From: Pratylenchus scribneri
Lineage: Eukaryota > Nematoda > Chromadorea > Rhabditida > Pratylenchidae
Length of the DNA: 64,000 nt
NCBI GenBank assembly: GCA_030063045.1
Contig: JAQSEB010000091.1
Location: 682,001-746,000 of the forward strand
Reading direction: 5' to 3'
A program made the translations under genes and the position numbers. Below are positions 11,286-24,100 of this stretch, piece by piece (position 1 is the stretch's first letter; every line of letters begins with the position of its first letter). A model generated the notes under the pieces. That model was not told where the DNA came from and did no database searches. It was given only the letters and a program-made list of their open reading frames with translations.

Positions 11286-12711
11286 ATGTTTCGACGGAGC
11301 AGATTTATTAATTTACTAATTGACAAAGATCAAACGGACAAAGAATTGTTTGAATTTGCGGCCAAAAATGAAAGTAAAAAATTAAAATTTTTTATAAATT
11401 AAATCATTTTTAGGAATAAATTGGTATAATGTAAATTTGGACAATTTGGACCCGGAAATGCAAAAAACCTTCAAAATGTCCGAATATGATGAAGAAACGG
11501 AACAATTTTTGAACCAATCATTGGAAATAAGCAATAATATTTGTCTTCAGGTTTTTTTTTATTTTACCAAATATTTACAAAAATTTAAAAAAGATTTACT
11601 ATTCAGTTATGGCCACAATATTGTCAACAATTTTAACAAAAACCAGCATAAATGGATTTTTGAACAGGTACACTATTAAAATAATTGATTTTTATTTAAT
11701 TTTAATTTTTAAAGGGGTGGAATGTTCCTCTTCTCCCGATCAAATTTCCAATCCTTCCTAAACATTCCAAGCGAATGGTCACCTTTCGGCAAACAACTGA
11801 TTGATATTGGCGCCGGCGATGGTGGCATTACCCGTGTTTTGGCACAATTCTACAGCAAAATTAGTGTGGTTGAAGCTTCAAAGGTTTCCAATTTAGGCCA
11901 AAAATATTTAATTTAATTAAAATTTAAGGTCATGGAATGGCGACTGGCCCAACGCGGTTTCCGTGTCCTCCCATTGAATAAATGGACCCAAAGTGGCCAA
12001 TATGATTTGATTTCGGCACTGAATCTTTTGGATAGACATCAAAATCCCCGAAAATTGTTGACCGACATTCATTCATTGGCCATGGAAAGTAATTGTCCAG
12101 TCCTAATTTCACTGGTGCTTCCAATCAGTCAATATGTGGAATTTAGGCCGAGCAAAAATATACAGACAGGTTGGTTAAAATATACGCCCAATTTGTCGGC
12201 TTTTAAAATAATTCATCGAAAACTGAACCATTTTTATTATTATTTTTTTATCAAATTAAGGAGCAGAATTTTGGCTATCCATTAAGAATATTAATACTCA
12301 TTAATTTGATATAAAAATCACCAAAATTTGTTCACTTATTGGATGAGTTATTTTAAACGGTGCCAAATTGGCTGGCCAACGGGCCTCATTTAATATTTTC
12401 ATATACAATAAAATTTAAAGAGCCAATAATTGCATCAAATTCGAATTGTGGCAGCACATTTGAGAGACAATTGGGCTTTTTGGCCAGGGAAGTTTTCCAA
12501 CCAGCCGGCTTCGAATTGATTCGATGGACCAAACTTCCATATTTATGTGAGGGCGATTTGACCAGAGTAAATTTGAGAATTATATTTAATAATTAATAAA
12601 TTAATTTTTAAGGCATTTTACAAATTGGATGATGCAATTTTCCTCTTAAAAGCAGTTCAAATGCCAAAACAAAATTTTATGGATCAAAGAATTATTGAAA
12701 TAAATATTTGA
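11286..12711 (+). CDS. METTL9: METTL9 (DREV) protein-histidine N1-methyltransferase
   Basis: METTL9 methylates the pi-nitrogen of histidine in HxH motifs using S-adenosylmethionine. The exons give the family's blocks in order. The N-terminal MFRRSRFINLLID is followed by DEETEQFLNQSLEISNN, then a hydrophobic helix leading to SINGFLNRGGMFLFS. The SAM-binding motif I is LIDIGAGDGGITRVL (about 11802-11846). Next come WRLAQRGFRVLPLNKW, YDLISALNLLDRHQNP, the LISLVLP strand, GFELIRWTKLPYLCEGD and the final strand LDDAIFLLKAVQMP. The LPYLCEGD block is a family signature. Exon 1 joins at ...AKNE + INWYNVN through a short intron in phase 1. The start lies only 116 bp after the previous stop, with an AAAAATAG acceptor-like site just upstream (possible trans-splicing). 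Identification is firm; the exon near 11.6 kb was joined by similarity. Confidence 0.9.
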
Positions 12712-12879
12712 ATTTTACATTCAATTTTTATAATTCACTTTTGCATTATTTTTTATTATTTTTTGTTGAATAATTAAAAATTAATTAATTAAAATTAATT
12801 CGAATTCAATGGTTTTTCAAAAAACTTCGAAATTTCTTATTTTTATTCAAATTTTCCATTAATTTTAATAATTTAAGCA

Positions 12880-14268
12880 ATGGATGATTGCAAAGAACAA
12901 CAATTGCAGGAATTGGAAGCTTTAAAAGTTAAAAATTTGAGAAATTCTAATTTATTTTTATAAATTTTTGCAGTCAATGTATGCAAATGAATTGAATATT
13001 TTGTGCGAAGATTATCCGGGAGTGCACATTTCTATTGAGATTAGACCGGATTCAGTAAGTTTTTAATGGATTCAAATGAACTAAAATTCATTTAAAAATA
13101 TTTAAAGACCGAATTTGAGAACATTTTTGGCAAAGATTTATTCCAATTCAATGCAACCCTTCCGGCCGATTATCCAAATATTGGACCGGAAATTGATTTG
13201 AGTGACCTCAAAATGGGCATTGAAAGTGAAGATAACAACAATGGAAATAATAAAGATGAATGCAAAAATTATTGATTGGAAGAGTTGAGGAAGAATTGAA
13301 AAAAGCAGTGGAAGAAAGTTTGGGAATGCCAATGCTTTTCACATTGATCAACACTTTACAGGTTTGAAATATTGAATTAATTTAAGTTTAAATTGCCGAA
13401 AAAGCCTTATACTCTATCCAAAGATTTTTATTATATTTTGGGTTAGGATTAACCAATCGAAATGGGTTTTAAACCATTAACCAAAATGGGTTTTAAACCA
13501 TTAACCAAAATTGGTTTTAAACCATTAACCAAAATTGGTTTTAAACCATTAACCAAAAATGGTTTAAACCGTTTAATACTCTTTAATTTTGACTAAACCA
13601 TAACAAATTATATAATTTTCTATAAGTTTTGGCTAACTCTATCCAATTCCAATGATTTAGAATATGGTTTAGGAATGTGGGATAAACCCTTAAATTTTTA
13701 TTAATTATTTTGGTATACATTATTTAATTAATTCTTTATTAAATTTGTTTATTTTCCAGGATTCCTTGGTCCAAGTTTGCACAAATCACGTTGATGAATT
13801 GGCCGAATTGGCGAGGAAAAAGGCAGAACAAGCGGAAAAAGAGGAAATGGCCAGATTTGAAGGTATTAATTAATTCAATGTTTAATTTAATTTTAATTCG
13901 AAATTTTAGGAACTCGAGTCACCGTTGAATCCTTCAAAAAATGGAATGAAGCATTTTTAAAAGAAATTGCATTGAAGAAAGCCCGAGAAAATAAGGAGGT
14001 GGCATCAAGCGGCGATCGTCTCACTGGCAAACAACTCTTTTTGGCCGATAAATCGCTGAACATTTCCGATTTACAATTTTTGAATTCCAAAGAGGATGAA
14101 AGTGGGCAAAAGGAGGAAGGGGCCGTTGAGATGATTGATCAATCACTTTTTGAGGTATTTTTGTCCATTATTTTTGATTAATTTTGCTGATTAATTAATT
14201 CAGGATGATTTGGACATAAGTGATGACAGTGATGATGAAGATTATGTTCCGGAAGAAGAGGATTAGAT
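12880..14268 (+). CDS. RWDD1: RWDD1 (DFRP2) RWD-domain protein, with an apparent frameshift
   Basis: The RWD domain begins MDDCKEQQLQELEALKSMYA and runs through the DYPNIGPEIDL loop. After the frame change come ESLGMPMLFTLINTLQ, a charged coiled helix, GTRVTVESFKKWNEAF, RLTGKQLFLADKSLNISDLQ (highly conserved in RWDD1), and an acidic tail ending DEDYVPEEED. RWDD1 binds and stabilises DRG2 GTPase and works in translation-linked quality control. In the exon beginning about 13108 the upstream frame runs into TGA at 13273-13275. The conserved frame resumes one base off at about 13260 (reading QKLLIGRVEEELKK). One missing base near GATGAATGC would restore continuity, and no GT..AG intron fixes it. 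This is either an assembly error or a broken allele. Starts 168 bp after METTL9. Confidence 0.88.
13425..13690. repeat. family-B dispersed element with internal 24-bp tandem repeat
   Basis: Within an RWDD1 intron. A 24-bp unit (AACCATTAACCAAAATTGGT plus TTTA) is repeated about four times at 13465-13565 inside an otherwise ordinary family-B copy, which explains part of its length. Confidence 0.75.
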
Positions 14269-14394
14269 GGACAAGCATATTACATTTTCATTGATTTTTA
14301 TTTATACTTTTGTTGATTTATATATTATTTTTATTCCTAATTAAAAACAACAAAAATGATAAAAATAAAAATTTATGGGTAAAAAACAATTCAA

Positions 14395-17300
14395 TTAATT
14401 TTCTTTTTCTTCTGTATTTTCTGCTGGTTCCGTGGCAATTTCCTCCTTTTCTTTGGGTTTTACGATATCCCGTAGAGGTTTCCTGAAATTAAAAATTTCA
14501 ATTTTATGAATAAAAAAGCAAACTTTTTGGCCAAAATTTCCAACAACAATGATTTGTAATCTTTGTCTGCGTCCGGATTTGGAACGGTGGATGTCCTTGT
14601 GCCCTTCTTTTTCAATAATTCTGAGATTCTTGCGGACATTCTAAAAAAATGTTTTAATATTTATACATTTAAATTTGTGTTTAACAAACTTTTCTGCCAG
14701 CATTTTGTGGGCCAATTTGTGGTCGACTTCTTTGCCCTTTTTCTTTGGTTTTAATTCCATTTTTCCAATTGGCACTTTATTTGCATTTTTTATGGCCATC
14801 ATTTTTGTTATTTGTCCCTTTTGTTTTTGCATTTGCGAAGTTTCATTCAATTCCAAAATGTTTTTGATGCTTTCATTTATTAATTCCGTACATTTGGTTT
14901 GGAGTTCACGGACGGCATCACGATGTACGAAATAATCCTTTAAATAAAGCAAATATAATAGTGAATATTTTATTAAATATCCCAGCAATATTAATAAAAT
15001 TTGTCAATCATTTTTAATTTAACTCTTTTATCAGAGCATTTTGATTGATCGAATTTTTAATTGGCTAGTAAGTTATGAACAATAACCCAACCCAAATAAT
15101 TGTTCGTTTTTAACCTAATCTGTCAGTTTTTCGGGGCATTATATTTTTGCATTTTTTGTCAAATCTAATTTCCCTGATTAATTCATCCCAATCTATGGAC
15201 TGGGCCCAAACAGTTCGAAAAATTTTTCAAGCTTTCTAAACCCAATATTCACTCAAATTTATATTTTTTTCCACTGAATATAAATAAATTAATAAAAAAA
15301 ACCTACACTAAATTTGTAGCTGAGCCACTGATAAACATAGAGAAGATCGTAGACCTCAACAAGGGTTTGCAAATTTTGTAAATTATTCGCCGGTTTCATC
15401 AATGGTTCAACAATTTTATTGACAAAATCAATTGTGATGGAATTGCCTTGCGAATAGCGGGTAACAATTTTAATATAGGCCGAATTCAAAAATGGATTAT
15501 TGCCGGAACTGACCGGACAAATGGAAAAAATCCAACGATCCTAAAAATTAATTAAAATTTAATTTATAAAAAAAAAGGAAACCCTCAATGAGAGTGGAAT
15601 GTGGTCAATTAACATGGCAGTTTCACGAATTTGGGAGTTGCAAACAAAATAGTCATCCGTAATTGTGGCAATTGAAACGAAAATGTCAATCAGCTCAACC
15701 AAAGTGCAATGAGGCAAATGCAATGAGAACATCTGTGAATGTTAGGGGCATTAATGATTTAATTAAAACAAAGTAATAATATTTTCTATATAATACTAAA
15801 AATTAAAATGGTTTAAGTTTATCCTAAATTCACAAACCATATACCCAAAATTGGATAGAGCTCTGGTCAAAGCGCATCGAATGGTATATAATTTATGGAT
15901 TGTTTGGTCAGCAATTAAAGGGATTAAACGATTTAAACCAATTTCGGTTTAATGGTTCAAAACAAATAAGTTAGAGATGATTAAAACCTATACCAAATTA
16001 TTATTAAATGATGCGTCTTGATGATCGACCGGTTTAAATGGGTTTGGGATAAACTTTTGAACGGTTAAAATCTTTTCGGCATTTTCAATGCTCTTTTAGG
16101 CAAATTAAATATTTCCAAAATTAATAATTTTTTTAATTAACCTCAATCATATCATAGTTTGGTGCAATGCCCGCCTTTTTAATATCCTCAATTGGGGCCC
16201 TCATCAAATGGTCCAATAATGAGACGTCCCTTTCGTTCATGGCCATTACCTTAATAAAAATTCACCCAAAATTATTCATTTTTTATTTTCGATTTTTTAC
16301 TTCTCCGGTGCAATATCTTGATTTGAATCGTCCCGCCCTTCCAGCAATTTGTTTGATAAAATATGGCGGATAGGCATTTCCATTGGACATTTTTAGTTGT
16401 GAAAAAATTACCCTAAAAAATTGAAAAAATTGTGGCAGAATAAAATTAAAAACCTTTTAATATTCAAATTCATTCCCATTCCAATGGCATCGGTGGCCAG
16501 CAAAACTTTGGTCGGATCATTCGGGTCATTGAATCGATTCATTTGTTCTTTTTTGGTTTCCGGTGGAAGATCGCCAAAAATTAAGGCCGCATTCCTTCCA
16601 TGCTCATTTTTTAGCTCCTTTGCGGCTTGAAAAATTGCCGGTTTATTGAAATAAACAATGCAATCGCCGTCCTAAAATAATTAATTATTTTTCCCGTTTT
16701 AATTAATTTCTTGCCTGAATATTTTTCAAACTTTCCAATCCATGTGTGCTAATCACCACCAAATCGCCTTTCCTCTGATACCGGCGAATGTCCACATGTT
16801 CGCCGATTGGATCCAGCAACCGTTCCACAATGTTTATTGCCGATTCTTCGCCACACAAATGTACCTGTAAAATTATAGGAAAAAATGGGAATTTTTGAGA
16901 AAAACCCATTTAAAATTTAGGTTATTGGTTCGGACCGGCGAAGAGGATAATATTTTTTTCGGTCTTTTTTAAATAGTTTTTTGTTGATTTATAGAAGAAA
17001 TACATTAATTCGAATAAAAACCCGAGGTATTGAGCCCTCCTAAATAGGTTTTTATAGCTTTTGTCTTAAGTTTTAACCGAGAGAATTTCACAAAATTTCG
17101 TTACCATGTTGAAAGGAGAGGTTATTCTCGAACGAAATTTAATACTTAAGGAAGATTTTTAAAAAAATAATCTAGCTTAAAGTTCCCTGGATAATTGCCA
17201 ATATATTTAAAAATTGTTTCCATCGCTTACTTCATCCACCGCCGCACCCAACAGTGCCCTCGTCCATGCAGAGCCTCGTTGGTTGTCCCGGAGCATTTGG

Positions 17301-18588
17301 ATTTCGTCAATTACGCAAACATTCCTTCGGTCATTTTGCGAGACCATCTCAACCGTGTACGCACAGTGGGAGGCGGGGTTTTCGGCATCATTTGCGTACA
17401 ATTTTAGTTCACCGGTCAAAAGGTCGCATGGAACGCCTTTAAATTAATCCCTTTTTAAAATATTTGAATCAAAATTTTCCTAACCTTCATTATTCATCCT
17501 TTCGTAAATTTCATAGGCCAATAAGCGAAGCGGTCCACAATACATTCCAGTGCTCGCCTCCTTCAATATTTGCAATGCTTCATAGGTTTTTCCACTATTT
17601 GTTGGACCTTTTTAATAAATTTATATTATTTTTGCCAAAAATGAGTACAAGTCAAACCAGAAATAGTAAAGACCTATCTACCCTAATAAGAGGCTTTGTT
17701 TAAACCAAAAATTAAACCCAAACCAAAAACAAACTAATTTAATTATTTCAGTTGTTCTCCACCAAAAATACCTGCATGAAAAACGATCTTTCGATGGATG
17801 GAACGTGCCTCCGGATACCAATTGTGCGGTTGGGTCAAATCCGAAATTTGCTGTAATTGTTCGCGGCATTCAAGATGAGGGAAAACTTTGTGGGCATGTT
17901 TTACAAAATATGGATATAAACTGTCGACGCTTTGTTCTATAAATAAAACATTTAAATTTAATGCAAATTTATTAAACAAAAAACCTTGATTTTGAATATC
18001 ACTGAATATAATTTTCAATTCCGGTTCCATTGATTTAATGTGATCTTCGCTGGAACAACAATGTATTCTTAAATTGCGGAATAAATTTGCATTTTTTGTG
18101 ATAAATTTACCTAAAACTTTGGAAAGCTTTTTCAAATATTCTATTTGTTATTTTCTGCTCTTCGGCGGCCAATTGACGAATATGCGGACTTCGGGCAAAT
18201 TGGTCAAGAATTGTGGAAATAAATTGGCGGGTGAAATTTGAACTGACATAATTGAACTTAAATAATATTTACAAATTAAATTTAATAAAATTGTAAAAAC
18301 CTTAAGTTCAATATTCTGCTTTTTAATTGGCACAAATTGTGGTTTAATTAAATCCTCCAATTTGTCTCTTTCCATTGGTTCTGCGAATCGCCTTGACATT
18401 CCTCTATTCCATGCATTATCCCTTTTTGATTTAATCTTGAAATTTTATTTTTTTAATTTCGTTGCAATTTCGCTTACGTGACTTCCTTTTCTATCTTTTA
18501 ATCTGCTAAAAACATTACGAGAGCTGTGTATTCTTCGTAATAAAACACTTTTTGAGTGGATTGTACCCGCAAAATTATACAAATTCAT
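14395..18588 (-). CDS. SUPV3L1: SUV3 mitochondrial ATP-dependent RNA helicase
   Basis: SUV3 is a 3'-5' DExH/D RNA/DNA helicase partnering with PNPase in the mitochondrial degradosome. The N-terminal exon (ATG 18588) reads [20 protein letters not shown]: basic, hydroxylated and lacking acids, a good mitochondrial presequence. It joins in phase 0 to the exon with [18 protein letters not shown]. Then come [13 protein letters not shown] sequence ([20 protein letters not shown]), Walker A GPTNSGKT, the [12 protein letters not shown] box, [12 protein letters not shown] and [17 protein letters not shown]. Motif V/VI follow as [15 protein letters not shown] and QIAGRAGRF, then the SUV3 C-terminal blocks ([28 protein letters not shown]) and a basic/acidic tail stopping at TAA 14395-14397. 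Exons are short with about 45-60 nt introns; longer introns contain repeats. Stop-to-stop with RWDD1 in about 125 bp. Confidence 0.93.
15795..16095. repeat. family-B dispersed element
   Basis: A nearly full-length copy inside a SUV3 intron. It starts GGTTTAAGTTTATCCTAAAT and ends near GGGATAAACTTTTGAACGGT, so its ends form a short inverted AAGTTTATCC/GGATAAACTT pair. Central parts match other copies (ACCATATACCCAAAATTGGA). Confidence 0.75.
16905..17000 (+). repeat. tRNA-derived SINE-like fragment in intron
   Basis: AAATTTAGGTTATTGGTTCG followed by GGCGAAGAGGATAATATTTT matches the layout of the 8.9 and 10.1 kb copies (AAATTTAGGTCA..GGTTC, then a purine stretch and T run). It is diverged and lacks a clear A box. 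Lies in a SUV3 intron. Confidence 0.4.
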
Positions 18589-19064
18589 TAATTTATAATG
18601 CTAAATTTTGTTAAAAAATTTGTTAAAAATTGGAAACATTTTAATAAAATCCCAATTTCCAAATTAAAAGTATTTAATTAAAATTATTAAAATTAAATCA
18701 TTAACAAAATAAACCAATAGTAACATTTTTACTTTATTCAGCAGTTTCATTTTAAATGTGCACAATCACAAACAAAAAAAGTGGTGGATTTTCATTATCA
18801 TTCGAATCAGGGAAAAAAACAAATAAATAAGTGGAATTGGATGGAATTGGAATGGATGAGAGCTAAATGATGCGAGTTTCACAATCAATGAGCACATTTA
18901 TTTTGAACAGATGGTGGAAGATTTTGCACAATAACAGTGGAATTGGGGAATGGTATATTAGGAGAAGAGATGATTGAATGGAATGTAATGATGGATGGCA
19001 ACAGATTTGGATTGGATGAGTGTGATTTTGTGAAGGCCACCACCGGCACACTGTCATTGTTTTC
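18589..19064. other. intergenic between SUV3 promoter and CK1 3' end
   Basis: Contains the SUV3 upstream region (minus strand) and the CK1 3' UTR side. Very AT-rich at 18.6-18.75 kb, then a GGAATGGATG-rich stretch at 18.83-19.0 kb. No gene or structured RNA seen. Confidence 0.4.
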
Positions 19065-20386
19065 CTATACCCTATAGTTGTGGTGATGATGTTGCGAATG
19101 TCCTGCCGCCGTCATCAATGATGTCGTCGATTGTGGCGTCCAATCGTAAACCCAATCGTACTAAAATGAATGCGAAATTATTTGAAATTCGTAAATTTTT
19201 GAATTACTTTGTAGTTTCGAGCACGAGAGAGCCGATGGAAGAGTCGGCGGCAATGATCGTATTGCGGCGTTTCATCGAAGCGCAATTGCCGGGTATAGGC
19301 CAAAAGCGATGCAAATTCCTCGGGATATCCATTGCAGAGTTGTTGGATGGGTGTCGACATTTTCTTAATAAATAATTATTGAAATTTTCGATTAATTTCG
19401 CCAACCTTTTCACAAATCTTCTCATAACGTTGCTTATTGTTGTTCGCCACCAGACCTTGCCAACTAAAAAACATAAATATAGATGTGAAAATAATAGTTA
19501 AACTTACGGCAAATTTCCACGACAGAAATACATGAACACATAGGCCAACGATTCCAAATCATCTCGGCGCGAAAGCTCATAACCTTAAAATTTGGTTTGG
19601 TTTCAAATTGCAAAAGTCAGTCGGACTTACCCAAATGTGCATTGATTGACGCATATCGCGCGGTGCCAGTCAAATTCTTGCCATCGCGGTATGGAATGTG
19701 CCCATCCTTGTCCATGTATCGCTTGGCCAGCCCGAAATCGATTATGAACACTATGTGGCTTTTTGATCCTTTGCCCATCAGGAAGTTGTCCGGTTTTATG
19801 TCCTGAAAAACTTCTCGTCACTTTTGTAGAAAATGAATGTCATACTCGGTGAATGAAGTTCTTATTATGCAAATATTCGATACGGCTAATCATCTGTTCG
19901 GCCAGCATCAAAATAGTCTTAAATTAATGAAATGTACAAAAGTTTCATATTAATTAACCTTCAGTGTGAATCGGCGGCGACATTTTTGGAACAACCCCTC
20001 CAGAGAATCACCAAGAAGATCAACAACCATGCAATTGTAGTCACGTTCTATTGCGAAACAGCGCATTTTTGGAATGCCCAGATGGCCTTGAAGAACTCTG
20101 TAGATCTTTGATTCGTAGTAGAGTTGCAAATGTTTCACCTAAAAATGTGCAAATTATATCAAGAATAGCCTTTATTTAACCTTTGAAGATTCCATTTTAA
20201 CCGCAACTTCTTCATTAGTTTGCATGTCAACAGCCAAATATATCTCGCCGAATGAACCATTCCCAATTTTTCGCTTCAGTTTGTATTTGGAAGAGATTAT
20301 GAACTCCTATTAAAATTAAAAATTATTGTTTTAAACCATTTATCAATCAAACTTACTCTGCTCCTTGATACCACTATTGCTGCCAT
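19065..20386 (-). CDS. casein kinase 1 alpha-like Ser/Thr kinase
   Basis: Reads as a complete CK1 kinase domain. The start [10 protein letters not shown] joins in phase to [20 protein letters not shown] (P-loop). The VAIK-type lysine is in EEVAVKMES. Then come [29 protein letters not shown], the HRD equivalent [14 protein letters not shown], the DFG equivalent [11 protein letters not shown], the CK1 signature [31 protein letters not shown] and NLPWQGL, ending with [10 protein letters not shown]. The tail is short and ends QHHHHNYRV (stop 19065-19067). CK1 alpha phosphorylates primed or acidic Ser/Thr sites, for example in Wnt signalling; the nematode orthologue is KIN-19. This copy is somewhat diverged, so a nematode-expanded CK1 paralogue is possible. 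All motifs needed for catalysis are intact. Confidence 0.9.
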
Positions 20387-21108
20387 CCAATTCCTATTTG
20401 TTGAGTCAAATTTATAGGTTTTGTTGTGGTGAATCCGGACGCGTGTGAATATTTGAAATAGTAGAGTAGACTTCTAAAATTCGACATTCATTAACCATTT
20501 TTTATTTAAATATTTTTATTTATTAATAACAAGCATCAGCGTTGTTAATTTGCAAATTGCAATCATGAAAGTGAATGCTGGCATCGTTTCGTTTATTAAC
20601 CCAAGATAGGAGATAGGAGTGGTGTGTGGAAGCTCTGGAAGTAAGGCAAAATGAAAATGAAATGGATTTCATCTTCGCTTCTCTTTTCACTTCATCATTC
20701 ATCAATCAATAAGTAAAGTATATAACTTAATTCGTTTCAATAATTTTTTGAAATGAAAGGTCTTTTTAATTTAAAATTTGATACCAACAACAAATAATTT
20801 TTCTCGTTTTTAAAGCCTAAAAGCTTGATTAATTTACCCCAATTTTCAGCTCTTTAAAATAGTTTTATTTTCTTCCAAGTTTTTCTTATAAATTCCGATG
20901 CCAATAAAACTTTGTTTAGCAAAAAAAAAACAATAGAATCGAACATATAAAAACATTTTATCTTAATTAAATAAAAATTAAATGGGAAATGGAAATTATC
21001 TAAAATGGACTAGTTTAATCAAATCAAGAGAAGCATTATAAAAAGCTCTAATAAATGCTAGTGAGATCATGGCATTAAAAATATCGTTTGTCCTTTTTCT
21101 TGTCCTAA
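20387..21108. other. intergenic, CK1 promoter side
   Basis: Two minus-strand genes flank it in tandem. The 61-codon frame at about 20.5-20.7 kb lacks splice partners or conserved motifs. No repeat family member recognised. Confidence 0.4.
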
Positions 21109-24100
21109 TCAATATTTTTCGTTCGGTTGATTATGTTCATCTTCAGCAGCCGGAAGATTGCCATTTTTGCCATAATTTTCTGGGATTTTTTCATTTCCTT
21201 CGAATTCTTTTTTTCCTCTTTCATCATTCAATGCTTGAACTCCTCCATTTTTTATATTTGCTGTGGATGCCATTGACTCAATTGTTGCCAATGTTGGACA
21301 GGAGGATACGGAGGATGATGATGGGCTACGGGCCCAGGATTGAACATCGGCACTGCCCCACCTACAAAAATTGAGAATATTTTTCCGGAAAAATGAATAA
21401 ATTAACTGACCAACTGAACACAAAAACGGGGATTAATGCAATCACCGTGGAAATGTAAAAGACAATATTCCATTCTGGAGCAGTTCCCGTGCGAACAATC
21501 AACTTTGTCATTGCGGGATTGATCATTCCGCTGATGGCAACAAAGAAAAATGTCAACCCGGTGATGGCACCGGAAAATGCCGGGGCAATTGCAACTTTAT
21601 AAATGAGTTTTTATTGTCACTTTTTTTGTTTTACCTAAAGCTGCTTGACATCCCGGGGTATGAAGGCCGGTAAAGAACATTGAAAAGCAGAGGAAAACAA
21701 CGGCCAATGAGGCGCGGGATGAATCGAGGAAAGTGGCACCAAGCATGAACAGTGCCAATCCCACCGAACCAATTCCATTCAGAAACTGAATACATTTTTA
21801 TACACTGATTCGGAATTAAATTTTACTTTTGAAATGTACGAAACGCCCCATTCCGTGTGCCTTTGAAGCCAAGTGTTCAACCAACTTGAGGCAATTTTAC
21901 TTATCCAAAGGGCCAAGGTGGGAAGGGCCTAAAAAGCATAAATTGATGAAGTGAAATTGGGGGAATTCATTTTGTACACTGAAAATGCCATTTTGCGTTG
22001 ACTCATAATGGTGAACATCGTGCAAATAGGCAGGCAGAAACCTATTTTTGGGAAAATTTCAGAAATCAAAATCAATCATTTTATGCCATATTTATATATT
22101 CTCTGTAAATTGGCTGATTCAATATTAACTTGGCCATTCTTTTAGCCATAGCTCAACAAGGAAGCAATCAATTCTAGAAGGCTTTATTCCATTCGAAAGC
22201 CTTAAATGCTCTCTAAAAAGTGGCTTTTATTCTTTGGAAAATTTAAAACTATATATTCGTAAAATGTCATAAGCGGCTTTTCCCTTTCAAGATTCTGGTT
22301 TATTACATTCAATGGCATGTGACTTTTTAAAAGAGGTAGATTTCATAAAATTATTAAAGCCACTTTTTAGAGGACACTTTGGGCTTTCCAATGGCATATC
22401 GCCTTTCCAGATTGATTATTTCCTCGCTGAGCTATAGTCAAAAGAATGGCCCCATCCACTACCAACATTATCATTGTCATCAGTGGAAATTCGTGGCACA
22501 CAACGGAAACGAGTGCGGCCCAAACTGGACTTGAAGTGAATATTCGCTTCCATGGCACTTTTCGATTGATCCGCTTTTGGCCCATATGCTCGGGAGTGTT
22601 GGCCACTGTTATAAAACTGGACAAAACAAATATTTTTGGCATTATTTGAAGGAAGTTTACGTCAATTCAGCCGATGAAATGCAATTTTGTTTGCTTGGTT
22701 TGTCCGCACCGGCCACCAAATAAATTAGCACAAAAAAGAGGCCAGTGAATGCGGAAACATAAAAAATTGAGGGCCATCCGCCGAAGAATAGACTTTGGGC
22801 GCAAAGTGCCCCCGCGGTTGGGACAATGAGCAAAGTGCCTAGAAATTTGCATGAATTTTGGGGGAATCGAAGGGTTGACCGAATTGACGGCCTCCGGTGG
22901 CCAATCCGAGGGCATAGGAACGTTCGGAAGCGGGAAACCAACGAGTGACCAGGGAATTGATGGCCGGCTGAAGGAGTGCCTCGGCCAAACCCACAAGGAA
23001 ACGTGCGCCAATTGCATAGCCAACACTTGAGAGGGAGGGGAAAAAGGTAGAATTAATTATGCGAAATATTCATAGCCCTTCCTTAATTGGCCAAAATAAT
23101 TTATAAAATAACCATAAATTGTTCTCATTTTTGCTAAATATAAATAGAACGGATGTTGAATTTACTATTCATTGAATATGTATACCTAGATCGCTCTTTT
23201 GGCCATAACTAATTAGGGAAGCAATGAATCGGGAAGGCCATATACCTTTAGAAGAACTAAATGCTCTCTAAAATTTTTATTTTATTTAAACCTAAAATAA
23301 TTTGTAAATTAAAGAGGATTTTCATCTAATAATTCGAGTTTATTATACTCAAAGACATTTAACTTTTTAAAATTTAATTTAAAGAAAATATTTTGAAGAT
23401 AATTAGAGCTTTCCAATGGCATATCGCTTTCCTAAATTTATTATTTCTTTGTTGGATTATGGTATTCAAAGAAGTATTCAATCAGCGATTGCCCCGCCCT
23501 CCGCCCCCATCCTTGTCCTCTATTTTTAGACATGCCCTCTAGCCCATTTCCAATTATTACTTCCAATTTGCTGTCAATGGAATGCCAAAATTTGCAAAGG
23601 AGGCCAACAATACGCTGAGGATAATCATATCTGAAAATATATTGAATTTTGCTTTTTTTCTCAAAGACATTTAGCATTGAATTTATCGGCCAAAAAGCCG
23701 GTAAAAAGCATGCAAAGAAGGCCTGCATTAAAGGCGGCGAAAATCCAGCCTTGGTCCTTTAAGGTGAATTAAAAAATGCACAGTAATTTCTGAATTCCAT
23801 ACCTCTGAAGACCAATGAACCCGAGGCGCTTTCCCATCGACCCATTCATTGGATTTGGATGCCTCCATCGAAATGTTGGAATTTGAGGAATAATTTGTAG
23901 CATCTGAATGTCGACCACCCTCATCATCGACCATGCAAACCCTTTTTGGGAATGATATGTTCATTCACTCTAATTATTTAGCAGCTTACATTGCCATCCC
24001 CAAATTGGCATTCATCATGTGAACACTGGAATATTGTATTTTTAATAATATTGAATGGAACAATTTTTAAGCAATTTTCCCTTATACCTAATTTTATAGC

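Noticed and set aside
13200..13262. A very short intron that would explain the RWDD1 frame change
   Set aside because: The only GT..AG candidate (about 30 nt) gives a frame that still meets the TGA at 13273.
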